Source: Castanea sativa (taxonomy: Eukaryota; Streptophyta; Magnoliopsida; Fagales; Fagaceae). From it: DNA of 64,000 nt. The position numbers and the translations under genes are program-made. Positions 47,983 to 58,455 of the stretch are shown here, in pieces. The DNA lies in contig NC_134022.1 of NCBI RefSeq assembly GCF_040712315.1, positions 7,564,001 through 7,628,000 of the forward strand. The letters are read 5' to 3'. The stretch's first letter is position 1, and every line of letters begins with the position of its first letter. The notes below the pieces were generated by a model. That model did no database searches and was not told the origin of the DNA. It worked only from the letters and a program-made list of their open reading frames with translations.

Positions 47983-50900
47983 ATGGATGAGCTATTCAGT
48001 ATATTTGTGCATCATGGTGGCCATTTTACTGAGAATCGTAGAAAATATGTGGGAGGTACAGTAGATATAGTTGATAATTGTGACCCTGAAAGGTGGTCTA
48101 AGGTTAAGCTAGAGGGTATATGTAGAGACTTTGGGTACACCTTTGTTGGCAGGCTGTGGTACAAAATGCCTAGTACGGACCAAGAAAGGGCAAATTTCCA
48201 TTTGGTTGTTAATGATGATGATGCCATGTTCATGACAGATTTAGTGAAGGGTCATGAAGAGATTCATGTGTATGTAGAGCACCCAGTAGATGACCCTATA
48301 CTAGTTGATGAAGGAGAGGATATTGGTGAGGATGTGCAACCATTAGCACTGGAACAAGACCTTATAGGTGATTATGATGGTGATGATAGTGAACATGATA
48401 GTGATGACCATAATGGAGTGATGATATGTATGCTAATGATCAAATTGAGGTGGATGTTCCCATTAAGGTTGCTGCTTCCCATGCGGGTTCAAGGAAAGCA
48501 GGTAAAGAACCTACCATTGAGCACCCACCTGAGGTCTTTATTCTAAGTGATAGTGAGGGAAGTGGTCATGGGGGAAGTGGGCTAGATGATGAGGTAGAGT
48601 TGAACCATGGTGTTAGGGACTTTTTTGAAGACAGTAGTGACAGTTAGGATGGTAAGGATGATAATGATGATGATGTTGTTGAACCAGGCCAAATGAGTGC
48701 TAGTGTAATGAACTCTGATTATGAGAGTGAGGAATTGCACAGTTTGGTGGAATCATCATCTGATGATGAGCTTGGGTATGACAGTGATGATAATTCTGAG
48801 GATGATAGAAGTAGGGGACAGAAAAATGAGGAAGTGAAGAAGTTCCCTGTGTTTAAGCCAGTGGCTAAGGCAGAGCATATTGATTTTGAAAAGGATATGC
48901 TGTTTACAACACCCAAGCAATTCAAGGAAGCTATAACAGAATATGCAGTTCATGGTGGATAGGGGATCAAATTTGTTAAAAATGACCTGCAAAGGGTAAG
49001 AGCTGTCTGCCAAGAAAACTGCAAGTTTGTTGCCTATCTAACAAAATTGCCAAGGGAAAGGAGCTACCAAATAAGGACATTGACTTTGGAACATACATGC
49101 TCTAGAAGTTTTAAGAACCCTAGGTGTACTTCATCATACATTGGGAAAAAGTTGATGAAGAAAGTGAAAAGACAGACTAACATCAAGTCGAAAGACATCC
49201 AAGAAGTTGTCCATGAGAAGTATACCCTAAGCATAAGTGCAGGAAAGGCAAGCAGGGCTAGGGATAAGGCTAAAGAATATGTGGATGGGGCTTACACACA
49301 ACAGTACAACCAGTTGTGGGAGTACTGTAAGGAATTAAGGAGGTTTAGTTCTGGTAGTAAAATACTTATGAAGGTACATACCTTCAATGATGGTGATTTA
49401 GCAGCTGAGATGGACCTGCTGTGTGGGGTGCCTTATTTTGAGAAGCTATACATATGTTTAAAAGGATGCAAGAAGGGGTTTCTAGCTGGATGCAGGTCAT
49501 TCATTGGTTTGGATGCTTGCCACTTGAAAAACAAGTCAGGGGGCAATTGATTACTGCAGTATGCAGAGATCCTAATGAAGAGTATTTCCCACTTGCATAT
49601 GTAGTGGTAGAGGCTAAAACCAAGAACTCTTGGACTTGGTTCATCAACTTGTTACTTGCAGACATAAGTCAAAATAAGAGATGGGTGTTTATGTCAGATC
49701 AATAGAAGGTGTGTAGTTAATTCTCCTTTTTTTGTTTTTTTGTTGAGAAAGTAGTTAATTCTCCATTTGGTTGTTTGAATCTATATTTAGTGATTGTACT
49801 GTTTGTCCACTAACTTCACATACTTACCTATGATACTGTTTGTGAAAGGGGTTGGTGCAACCATTCATTGACAACTGGCCACAGTATGAACACAGGATTT
49901 GTTGTAGGCACCTCTATAACAACTTCAGGAAGAACTATCTTGGTGTTCTAATCAGAGAAATGTTTTGGAGGGCAACCAAGGCAACTTACAAACAAGAGTT
50001 TGATAGGGTTATGGATGAGCTGAAGGAGATTGATGCTGATGCACATAGTTGGTTGGATGCTCACTCAACAACAAAATGGGTCAAACACATGTTTAGTGAA
50101 GATGGCTTGATTGGCACCATCCTCAACAATATGTGTGAGAGCTTCAACAATAGGATTCTTAAATTCATATCTAAGCCCATAATTAGCATGGTATGAGTCT
50201 TTATGATCACATTCAGTTAATTATAGTGATTGTGCATGGTACTGTTCTTGGCACTTGTTGTAATTAATATCTAATGTTTCATTGTACTTGCATGTGATTG
50301 TAGCTTGAGTGTATCAAGCTATATCTGATGACTAGGTTCCAAGAGAATAGAGAGAAGGGTGTGAGGCTAGACTCATATATTTGTGCCAAGGTGATGAAGA
50401 GGTTGAATAAAAGCTGGCAGCCAATAGGCGGTTAGCTTGCTGGGCTGGGCAAACACAATTTGAAGTGAAAAATGATCTGTAAAGTTTCACTGTTGACTTG
50501 GCTACAGCACACTGCAGCTGTAGGAAGTGGGATATAAGTGGCATACCCTGTGCTCATGCAATCAGCTGCATATTTTTTAATAGACAAGATGTTGAGCAGT
50601 ATGTTCACCCATGTTACCATGTCTCTACATACAAGGCATGCTATGAACCAATCATATCACCAATCAATGGACAGAATATGTGGAGACCCAGTGGTGTGAC
50701 CCCAGTTCAGCCTCCCATCAAAAGAAGACAACCTGGCAAACTTAAGAAGAAGAGAGCAAGGGAACCTAATGAGCCAACAAGTAGGAGAGCTGGCATCTCT
50801 AAGTAATGCAAGGCCTGTGGTAAGTTAGGGCATAATAGAAGAAGTTGCAAAGGTGAGACTGGAGGGAACTCCTCACTGCCAGGCACCACAAACAGAACCA

Positions 50901-51269
50901 GTACATCTAATGAGGTAATATATGGACATGTGAGTGAAATAGTTGCTTTTCAATATTCAATATTAATGTATGTGAATTTCTTATTTGTAGACCAGCAGAA
51001 CCAGGGTAGCCTTAGCCACACCAGGTGCACCTTACCAGTCCAGCATGCCTAAGTTCAGGCCAGGTGCACCACCTTAGGCCAAGACAAGCTCAACCACACA
51101 GACTCTTGGTACATATCATCACTCCAGTAGCAGCAACCCAAATCCAAGGCAGAAAAAGACAAGGGTGGTCACATCAGAAACTCTAAAGGCTTCTAAGAAT
51201 GCATTCAGATACATGGAAGCAATTAGACATGGTGGGAGTCAATCATTTGTGCAGGGTCCAAGGATATGA
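47983..51269 (+). pseudogene. MURA-like MULE transposase, disrupted but near full length (MULE-2)
   Basis: Exons 47983-49708, 49849-50190, 50304-50914 and 50991-51269, with GT-AG introns at the same places as in MULE-1 where comparable. In order: N-terminal MDELFSIFVHHGGHF domain (47983-48300), acidic linker, DNA-binding domain (about 48840-49080), DDE core (IGLDACHLKNK; VVEAKTKNSW), SWIM finger (CSCRKWDISGIPCAHA, about 50512-50560), basic stretch (KRRQPGKLKKKRA) and a CCHC knuckle (CKACGKLGHNRRSC, about 50807-50850). Lesions: frameshift near 48415, TAG 48645, TAG near 48960 (the Trp codon kept in MULE-1), frameshift near 49548, TAG 49703 beside the SDQ motif, frameshift near 50413, TAA near 50480, TAA 50805 and TAG near 51076. 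Confidence 0.9.
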
Positions 51270-51319
51270 AGAGAGCACAAGTTCATTTTTCTTTTTTTTC
51301 TTTTTTTTTTTTGTGTACA

Positions 51320-51500
51320 AATGGTGATAGGGTTAACATTACCTATGGAACAATGCCCTTTGTTTTGTAGAAAGTGATGGTAATGGTGATAGGGCTAACT
51401 ATGGAACAATGCCCTTTGCTTTGTACAAAGTGATGATCATGGTGATAGGGTTAACATTAACTATGGAACAATGCCCTTTGTTTTGTATAAAGTGATGGTC
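51320..51500. repeat. Tandem repeat of about 57-60 bp in MULE-2
   Basis: Three units of the form GGTGATAGGGTTAACATTA...CTATGGAACAATGCCCTTTG follow the transposase stop. A second small cluster, TTTGATATATTTTTTATG repeated three times, lies at about 51635-51690. Confidence 0.9.
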
Positions 51501-51975
51501 AAAATAGGTTTGGAATTGTATTATGAATATCCATTTTTGGTCCCTATTTCTGTGCAACTAAACAGATGTGAATATATGTATAGTCTTTGACTTTATTGCT
51601 TTAGATCTTTGATCATTGGGTTTCTTTTAAAATTTGATATATTTTTTATGTTTGATATATTTTTTATGTTTGATATATTTTTTATGTTTTTGGGGTAATG
51701 ATGTGCGTTTATTTCTTTTCAGTTTTTTTCATAGATTACACACTTGTGGTCACTGTTGAAACAAGTTTGAAAATTGTATGGGATTGGTTATTGAGAATTG
51801 TATTGGATTGGTTATGATAAGTGTTATCTATGATTGTGTAATTTTCAGGATTTACCTCTATAACAGAGTATACTTGCATTTTGTGGACATTTTTGCCTCT
51901 TTAACAGAGTACACTCTCGTCTCAGCTTCTTTTCTTTAACAACAATTCAAGTAGGATATGCCAATAATTTATGAT

Positions 51976-52130
51976 ACAGTAAGCCAGTTCAAAACAGCTC
52001 TAATAATTACTATGAACTAAAACAGTATGCCAATTACTGTGAACTATAACAGTAAGCCAGTTCAATACAGCTCTAATAATTACTGTGAACTATAACAGTA
52101 AGCCAGTTCAATACAGCTCTAATAATTATG
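51976..52130. repeat. Tandem repeat of about 62 bp in MULE-2
   Basis: Units CAGTAAGCCAGTTCAATACA...CTCTAATAATTACTGTGAAC, about 2.5 copies, the middle one shortened. It lies between the convergent genes. Confidence 0.9.
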
Positions 52131-52334
52131 ATAAAATTCATTTTAGTTTTAATTTCAAAGCCACAGCTTAAAACACAATTAAGAACTTGTGAAAATTTTG
52201 GTGTCTACAATATGCAGCATAGTACACTAAAAAGCTATTTCCAGGTTTACAAAAGCTAAAGGAGGTAAAAAACAAGAAAATAAATCTTCTTAAGCCTACC
52301 AAAATAAAAAGACCAAACCAAAATAAAAAGACTA

Positions 52335-52820
52335 AACCCAACACAGAGAAGCAACCATAAGACAAAATACCCAGAATTTGACAAAAAAATTGAACAACAA
52401 TTCAAAAATGAAAAGACCAAACCCAACACGCAGCTGCAACCATAAAACAAAATACCCAGAATTTGACAAAAAAATTGAACAGCAATACAAAATAAAAAGA
52501 CCAAACCCAACACGCCATTGCAACCATAAAACAAAATATCCAGAATTTGACAAAAAATTTGAACAGCAATACAAAATAAAAAGAACAAACCCAACACGCA
52601 GCTGCAACCATAAAACAAAATACCCAGAATTTGACAAAAAAATTGAACAACAATTCAAAAATGAAAAGACCAAACCCAACACGCAGCTGCAACCATAAAA
52701 CAAAATACCCAGAATTTGACAAAAAAATTGAACAGCAATACAAAATAAAAAGACCAAACCCAACACGCCATTGCAACCATAAAACAAAATACCCAGAATT
52801 TGACAAAAAAATTGAAATAC
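52335..52820. repeat. 84/85-bp tandem array in the GRF gene's intron (MULE-2)
   Basis: Six phase points of ACCCAGAATTTGAC at 52369, 52454, 52538, 52622, 52707 and 52791 give periods 85, 84, 84, 85 and 84. On the minus strand each unit repeats TTCTGGGTATTTTGTTTTATGG, which resembles the end of GRF exon 1 plus its splice donor (GGTTTTATGG...TACTGGGTATTTC). The array thus seems to have arisen by amplification of the exon/intron border. The 84-bp period leaves long hydrophobic open frames on the minus strand, which are a by-product and not a recognised protein. Confidence 0.92.
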
Positions 52821-52961
52821 CCAGTAGTTTGGACAACCATAAAACCTTCTGCTAGGGTTTTCTGCTGTCCATGAAACGATTAGCACTGGTTTTTTAGCAC
52901 AGTAGCACCTCAATGAAGCTCTGCTCCTCAAGCTTGAACTGGTTGAAGAGCTTGCTTCCAT
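52821..52961 (-). CDS. GRF-type zinc-finger gene carried by MULE-2, exon 1
   Basis: ATG at 52961. The exon reads MEASSSTSSSLRSRASLR, then CYC, VSWTAENPSRRFYGCPNYW, and a GT donor at 52820. It aligns with exon 1 of the MULE-1 gene, and the Trp lost there is kept here. The second exon should supply the CKFF half of the finger. The only candidate, after GGTAG near 52300 (minus strand, KKIYF), lacks the Cys, so the finger is probably incomplete. Reading through the intron gives a frame of 209 codons dominated by the hydrophobic tandem repeat, which would replace the C-terminal half. The start lies just inside the right TIR. The role in the element is unknown. Confidence 0.6.
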
Positions 52962-52974
52962 CTGATGGCTACAC

Positions 52975-53453
52975 GAGCGAGGGGCTGGAGGGTACGCGAG
53001 AGAGGGGCTGGTGGGTATGCGAGAGAGGGGTTGATCGCAAGGCGAGGCTTGTGGGTTCGCGAGAGAGGGGCTGCTGGCTCTCGCGAGGCTAGTGGCTATG
53101 CGAGAGAGAGGGGCTGATGGCTTCGCATGAGGGGCTGGCTAGGGTTCAATAGTGAGGATTTGGGGATTTTCAGAATCACGCGCCAGAGGTAGTTGAGAAG
53201 CAGTCACGTGATGGTCACATGACAATGTCTGGGGTGGGAATCCACGTGTCGAGCTTCACTATTCCACGTAGTATTATTTTAATATTGTTTTAATTCTCTG
53301 TTAGCCACGTCAACCTTTCTCGTTAATAGAGTGACGGAAAGGACTAAAATAGAACGCATAAATTATTTTAGGGACTAAAAATGGTAAAAATAAAATGTAG
53401 GGACCAAAATAGACAAATGTCCAAAATATAAGGACTAAAAGTGGATTTACGCC
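52975..53453 (-). repeat. MULE-2 right TIR
   Basis: Inverted partner of the left TIR, including the GC-rich AGAGAGGGGCTG/GCGAGGCT units (52975-53130) in fewer copies than at the left. Then the closely matching outer 330 bp follow, with CACGTG-type motifs near 53203-53208 and 53243-53248. Confidence 0.85.
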
Positions 53454-53462
53454 CAAATACTT

Positions 53463-53818
53463 TCATCAACAAGACAAACCATACGTACCTATATAACTTT
53501 TGCTTGTATGCCATTCAATCACAAAACAATCATGAATTAGTAAAATTAGCTAAACAATTCACCAAAAACTAGAGTTCAAAGAAGATAGTATAGCAAGTTA
53601 TATTTTGTTGATAGAGTAGTTAACTTACTTCCAAGTAGTAATCCTCAGCATATAACAGAGCAGCAAAATAAGTCATATAAGTTGAAGGAGACAAAGGCTG
53701 CTTCAGAACTTGAGGTGCAATGTCTCAAGTGTTTATTTTTCCTGGATGAAACACAAGAAATGAACCATTTATACAAAAACATTATTGACAAGGTAGAAAA
53801 TGACAAGGCAAGAGGTGC
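53463..53818. other. Intergenic, no gene seen
   Basis: AT-rich DNA between MULE-2 and the older MULE-type gene fragment. It may be decayed 3' sequence of that fragment. Confidence 0.4.
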
Positions 53819-53819
53819 A

Positions 53820-54448
53820 TAAGCAGAGATTGTGTTCGTAATGTTTTAAACACTAATAGCATTGTCTGCATTAGGTTCAATACGGTCAAATATCTCATCG
53901 TCATCAATGTCTCTCTCAAAGTCCCCTCGTTCAATCCTCTCTTCATACTCATTTCTATCGACAAAATCTTCACAATTAATGGCAATCTCATCAACATAGT
54001 CATCATCATCGTCATCATCAACATCATCATCTTCTACATGTGTAAAATACTCATATTAAGCATCCGGAACTGTGACCTGTAAACTTGTGGTTGTTTGTTG
54101 GATTTTCTCGATACCAACTTCTGCACGCGGCTCCAACCTTATGTATAGCTCAATCTTATCAAACATGATCTTTAACTGTTTGTCTACTTTTATCGCCATA
54201 TACTTGTAATTAATCCGGTGCTTCAGGACTTCATGTGGAGAACGATAAGTAATTTGTATGTTGTGCACAACAGGATTTACACACAATTCTTCCATAACTA
54301 TCATCTTCAATTCATTAAGGGTCTTCAACCTACGATCAATTTGAGTATAATAGCACTTAATACCCGGCCCTTCACATGGCAATCCCTTGTTCACATTGGC
54401 ATTCTTAAGCTTCCCACCATGGTATGAGATTATATCAATTACAATCAT
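53820..54448 (-). pseudogene. N-terminal fragment of another MULE-type transposase gene
   Basis: The first frame (54448-54056) reads MIVIDIISYHGGKLKNANVN, then GPGIKCYYTQIDRRLKTLNELK, then YRSPHEVLKHRINYKYMAIK, and ends VPDA-stop. It resumes in the same frame as YEYFTHVEDDDVDDDDDD... and runs to 53850 or so. The globular N-terminal domain followed by a short link and an acidic Asp-rich run is the layout of plant MuDR-type transposase N-termini. It is not the same subfamily as MULE-1/2. The DDE core is missing. A leader exon with donor CTCAG|GTAAGG near 55056 could belong to it. Confidence 0.55.
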
Positions 54449-55285
54449 TGTGAACTTGTTAGAGTCAAGTGTACTATGTTAGTTAGAAAACATTTTATCT
54501 AGTCAAACTACACAAAGCACAAATTCTAATTCATTCAAATGACATGAATTTCATTACACATTTGTCACACATTTCATACCTAAATCCTTTTTCGGTCATG
54601 CAAAGACTACCCATTTCATACCCAATACAAAAAAAGCCAAAATACTTGTAAAAGTATACAACATTTTATCTAGTTACATACCTATAACATTTACATACCC
54701 AATACAAAAAATTCATTTCATTACACATTCAAAGGGCATGAATTACATACCCATTTCATTACAATTCATTCAAATGGCATGAATTTCACTACCCATTTCG
54801 TACCAAATACCAAAAAAAAAAAAATGCATTCTTGATAAGAGCCTAGAAATGATGAATAAATTTTGCTAACAAAAACCATGCTAATAAATACTCAAAAAAT
54901 TTACACTAACAAAACAAAGTTGTATAATTCACAATATCATGGTATCTTAACTAAGTTATGTTAAGTATCTACCAAATAAATAGTCAAACTTGTTAACCCA
55001 CACCCAACAACAAATAATACCTAACTACAATGACAATAAAATCCTAACCCTTACCTGAGATGTAAATTTGTTGAGAGGGAGGAGTAGTGACAAAGAGAGG
55101 CAATGTGGTGTGAGATCAAAGGCAATGTGGTATGAGAAGTGTGAGTGTTATGGGTAAGTGGGGCAGTCAGTTACTAAGGAGTGTTAGAGGCTAGGAGTAT
55201 TATGGGTGAGAGAGAGTGTAGTGAGTTACTGAGAAGCGTATCTGTGTTTATAAAATTTTGCCCAACAAAAATTAAGTCTATAAGA
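54449..55285. other. Upstream region of the MULE-type fragment
   Basis: Repeated short motifs of the type CATTTCATTACACATT / ACATACCCAATACAAAAA (54530-54800). Then AT-rich DNA and a minus-strand leader candidate at about 55057-55250, with repeated CACACCACATTGCCT/CATACCACATTGCC ending CATCTCAG|GTAAGG. No coding domain. Confidence 0.4.
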
Positions 55286-56279
55286 TGATAGGCTAAAAAT
55301 GTATTAACCCCTTGTGATGAATTAATTGATTAATTAGCCAAGTTTAATTAATTAATAAAATTAACATGAAATGTACATGGCGACACAAACAAATCACCAA
55401 ATAACTAAATATGCAACGGAAATTAAGTGACACGGTGATTTGTTTAGGAATGGGAAAAACCTATACGGAAAAAACCCCACCGAGTGATTTTAAGGTCACC
55501 ATTTTCGAGAATCCACTATTATCAAAACAAGCGGTTACAAATAAAGGAATTTTGGTACCTTACACCAACCTACAGTTGAACCTTTACCCCAATACCCAAT
55601 TGGACTTGTTCTATTGTGATAATCTCTCCTTGTATTGCACGGCCCCCAGTACGTGACTAACCAATAAATGCACGAATCCCAGTACGCGACTTGATCACCA
55701 ACTTGAGGAGGATGTTAGCTGCAAAGTTTTTCTGTTCATCACACGATAAAGATCATGAAGTTGTTTGGTCACAAAACCCTACGGTGTACATAACACAACA
55801 GCTTCTTCAAGATGAACTAGGGTAACTAGGTTTTCGGTCACACTTTTCTTCACGCTTGTAAAATTGTGCTCTTGTGCAATCGTGTTCTGTGTGATGACTT
55901 TTAAAATAATCCTTATATATGTTTAGGGTTGTGAGAAAAGAAAACCTAAACACATACTCACGGATTGGATGAAAAACAGCTTTGAAAAACTGAGTTTCAT
56001 AAACCTCGATAGATAGCCATCTATCGAGATAGCTGTCGAGCCACAGGCTTCAGCAACCTTTAAATCTCAACAGATACTAGCTGTCAAGATAGCTACTGAG
56101 ATTTAAAATCCAGCGCTTCCTTACTTGATTCTTGGACAGACTTGCATGACTTCAATACTTGGACTTAAACTCTTGTTCCTTGAAGTATTAAACAAATCCT
56201 AGATTCACCCAATTACAAGTAAAATGCGTTTTGTCAAAGGATTAGTCAATACATTAAATATTGATATATGTTCCTAACA
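55286..56279 (-). mobile_element. Solo LTR, inverted relative of 40437-41435
   Basis: Read on the minus strand it begins TGTTAGGAACATATATC and ends GGTTAATACATTTTTAGCCTATCA. It aligns with the plus-strand LTR at 40437 along its length. Motifs shared: TTAGTCACGTA, CCGTAGGGTTTTGT and GTTTTGATAATAGT. No matching 5-bp target duplication is visible, so its ends may be trimmed. Confidence 0.7.
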
Positions 56280-56289
56280 TCAAATCACA

Positions 56290-57228
56290 TGTCATTACAT
56301 AAGACTCGAGATCCATGTATATTTTAATTGAATTTTGAGTTTATAAGACTCGAGATCTACGTGGCATAATTAAATTTCCTGACAAAAATTGAGTCTTAAA
56401 GACTCGGTTTTGTTTTGTAGAACTCGAGTCTATAAGATTCGACATATATGTGGCATAAGAGTTCCAACTCAGTAAGTGGGAATTGAGTCTTTAAGCCTCA
56501 AGTTTTATATGAAACTCGAGTCTATAAAACTCAAGATGCTAGTTTACAAAATTCTTTCAAATGCATGTTAACTTATTATATTGTTTCTCCTTACTATGCT
56601 AGCTTGCAAATTACCCCCAAGTAAGTAGGTCTAATTTCATGTTTCCTAGCATTTGTACTTGTATTTATTTGTTTGGTTATTACACTAGATTGGATAATAT
56701 TATTCTTTTGGTTTTAGCAAAAACTATTAGCGGTAACCCATTCTTCCAAATCGTGTGATGCTAAAAAAGCAGAGAAAAATTGCATTTTCGAAATTGTGAA
56801 AATTCTACGAAATTGAAAATTCAATCCTGCTAAATTGCCATTTTGAGCAATCTAAACGCCTAAACAAATGAGCTCTTTGTATAACATAGATTAGTACTTG
56901 TATTTTGGTAATATGGTAGCATTCAAAGATTGGATGACTACTTTAATAACAAGTTCTATATGGTAGACCCTTAGTTTTCTTTGTTTTGTCCATCACTTCC
57001 TTTTATTTTAAATCAACCATAAAATTTTCCCATCAACACCTAAAATAATTTTTTTTTAAAAGAAATTTTTTATATTTATTTTTTGAGAAACAGAAAAGAA
57101 AGAAATTGTTTTATATCTTAAAAATTAGAATTAAAAAGGAAAAAGATTCGCGAAAAGGCTACAAAAATTAAGTGGGACCCTACTGTTGAGAATCTTGAGA
57201 TTAGTGGTCTTCACTCTTCAATGCCCAC
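56290..57228. repeat. Degenerate GACTCGAG/TCTATAAGACTCGAGAT repeats, then plain intergenic DNA
   Basis: Between about 56300 and 56545, variants of AACTCGAGTCTATAAGACTCG and ACGTGGCATAA recur four or five times in both orientations. The rest, to the methyltransferase gene, is AT-rich with no recognisable feature. Confidence 0.5.
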
Positions 57229-57921
57229 TCAATTACAAATGGCAGCCACGTGGCTATCTTCGTTCGGTGGCAGTAGGAGGAAAACGGCGAAAATATCCAA
57301 ACTGTCTTCTTCCATGAAAGAATTACCAGAACCAGAAGAACCACCGAGTTGACTCGGCAACTCAACCACTCCAAACCCCTCACTCACCAACACGTTAAGA
57401 CACTCACCTGTCCATGGCCGAACCTCACTCGCTGCCCAAACAACTGTCTCTTTCCTACACACCTTCTTCAGCGTTTTCGCCAGCGCTGCCATTTCCTCCA
57501 TGTCAAAGAACACGTCGGACATCAAAACCAGGTCGAAGTCGAACCCATCAAACTCGCTGGAAGACTCGTCCGATCCCCAAACGAGTTGCCTCACTTCGAC
57601 TCCGTCTCCCAGCCCATTTACTTCAACGTTGTTTATGAGCCCAGGAAGGAGAGTCTCAATGTCCGTGAGCACGACTCGGCTAGCACCCAGAAGAGCCGCG
57701 GTCAAGCCTGGAAGTCCAGCTCCGGCGCCGAGCTCGAGAACGGTCTTGTCGTGGAAGTCAAAGGTGAGTCGGCCCTGAGTGGCTATCCACTCGGACAAAA
57801 CCAGGGACGAGTTCCAGAGCCATGACCCGGTGAGAACTCGGCCAGTGACTGAGTCACATACATCTTCGAGTTCGTGGATTACTAGGGTCGTGTCCGCTAC
57901 TTGGATTTCTCGAACACCCAT
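57229..57921 (-). CDS. METTL21-type SAM-dependent protein methyltransferase (Methyltransf_16)
   Basis: A single-exon gene of 230 residues, intact from MGVREIQVAD to a TGA at 57229. SAM-binding motif I is VLELGAGAGLPG (residues 61-72). The acidic end of strand 2 is VLTD (84-87), then LINNVEVN (95-102) and the post-motif LVLMSDVFFD (131-140). A Trp-rich WLWNSSLVLSEW segment (34-45) precedes it. This is the order in the METTL21/EEF-KMT group, whose members methylate lysines of chaperones or translation factors. The plant substrate is not known. It resembles single-exon Arabidopsis members by memory only. A TATA box lies about 85 bp upstream. There is no transit peptide, so cytosol is likely. Confidence 0.92.
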   Translation of the reverse strand: MGVREIQVADTTLVIHELEDVCDSVTGRVLTGSWLWNSSLVLSEWIATQGRLTFDFHDKTVLELGAGAGLPGLTAALLGASRVVLTDIETLLPGLINNVEVNGLGDGVEVRQLVWGSDESSSEFDGFDFDLVLMSDVFFDMEEMAALAKTLKKVCRKETVVWAASEVRPWTGECLNVLVSEGFGVVELPSQLGGSSGSGNSFMEEDSLDIFAVFLLLPPNEDSHVAAICN

Positions 57922-58002
57922 TGTCTCCGACCTTCACTCTACTATTGTCTCTGTGTTTGAAACTGATTAAAGAGTCTCTTTTTAGTCATATTAACATGCT
58001 TG

Positions 58003-58012
58003 CCTTTTATAG
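58003..58012 (-). promoter_or_regulatory. TATA box of the methyltransferase gene
   Basis: CTATAAAAGG on the minus strand, 82-91 bp before the ATG. That is a suitable distance for a short leader. Confidence 0.65.
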
Positions 58013-58334
58013 TAAAATATTTATGATTTATTACTTAGACTTAACGAGTTAATGTAGCATGTGATAGTTGTGGACCTTGTGGTTAAGCCAAGTAATTTTA
58101 GGGTTTTGGCTTGGTCTGGAGAGCTCCTGTACGTGCTGGGAGAAAAGATACGATATATATGTCCTAAAATAATGTTCACGTGTAAGTTTAGTATCTCGTA
58201 AAAGGACTAAACCAAAGCCTTACCCATAATTTTATTCTTATTTGTCATAAATTTAGAGTAAATCAATAACCTTATGGATTTTTTGTAACATATACTTTAA
58301 GACAATAAAAAATATAGATGTTTAGACTTGACGT

Positions 58335-58455
58335 AGCATATGGAATTAGCTTAATTAGTAAAGTTTTTTATGGTTAAGTAAAAAATTTGGTATTTAATCC
58401 CCACCTACATTAAAAATTGATCGTTGTTTTGGTCTGAAACTCTTATTAAATCGAA
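58335..58455 (+). mobile_element. tRNA-derived SINE, decayed
   Basis: TAGCTTAATTAGTAAAGTTT (box A-like), then a short spacer and GGTATTTAATCCCC (box B-like), followed by CACCTACATTAAAAATTGATC and TTGGTCTGAAACTC. Spacing and sequence fit a plant SINE head. The tail and target duplication were not found. Confidence 0.5.

Larger units (their letters stand above)
46672..53453 (+). mobile_element. MULE-2: complete Mutator-like element with 9-bp target duplication
   Basis: A 6.8-kb element ending in GGCGTAAATGCACTTTTAG (left) and the inverted GGCGTAAATCCACTTTTAG (right). It is flanked by a perfect 9-bp duplication CAAATACTT (46663-46671, 53454-53462). The layout equals MULE-1: a MURA-like gene on + from the left TIR and a GRF-finger gene on - from the right TIR. 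The termini of the two elements are related (GGCG-AAATG-ACTTTT-GTCC), so they are diverged members of one lineage. The transposase is broken; the GRF first exon is intact. Confidence 0.93.

Noticed and set aside
52335..52820. Regular repeat array that might suggest a CRISPR
   Set aside because: Units are contiguous, without spacers, and sit inside a plant transposon.
52332..52961. Long hydrophobic minus-strand frames (up to 209 codons) that look like a membrane protein
   Set aside because: They arise from an 84/85-bp tandem repeat that is open in more than one frame. Only the first 47 codons match the GRF gene.
57349..57825. Plus-strand frame of 158 codons opposite the methyltransferase
   Set aside because: Shadow of the minus-strand gene. 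It lacks any domain, while the minus frame has clear SAM motifs.
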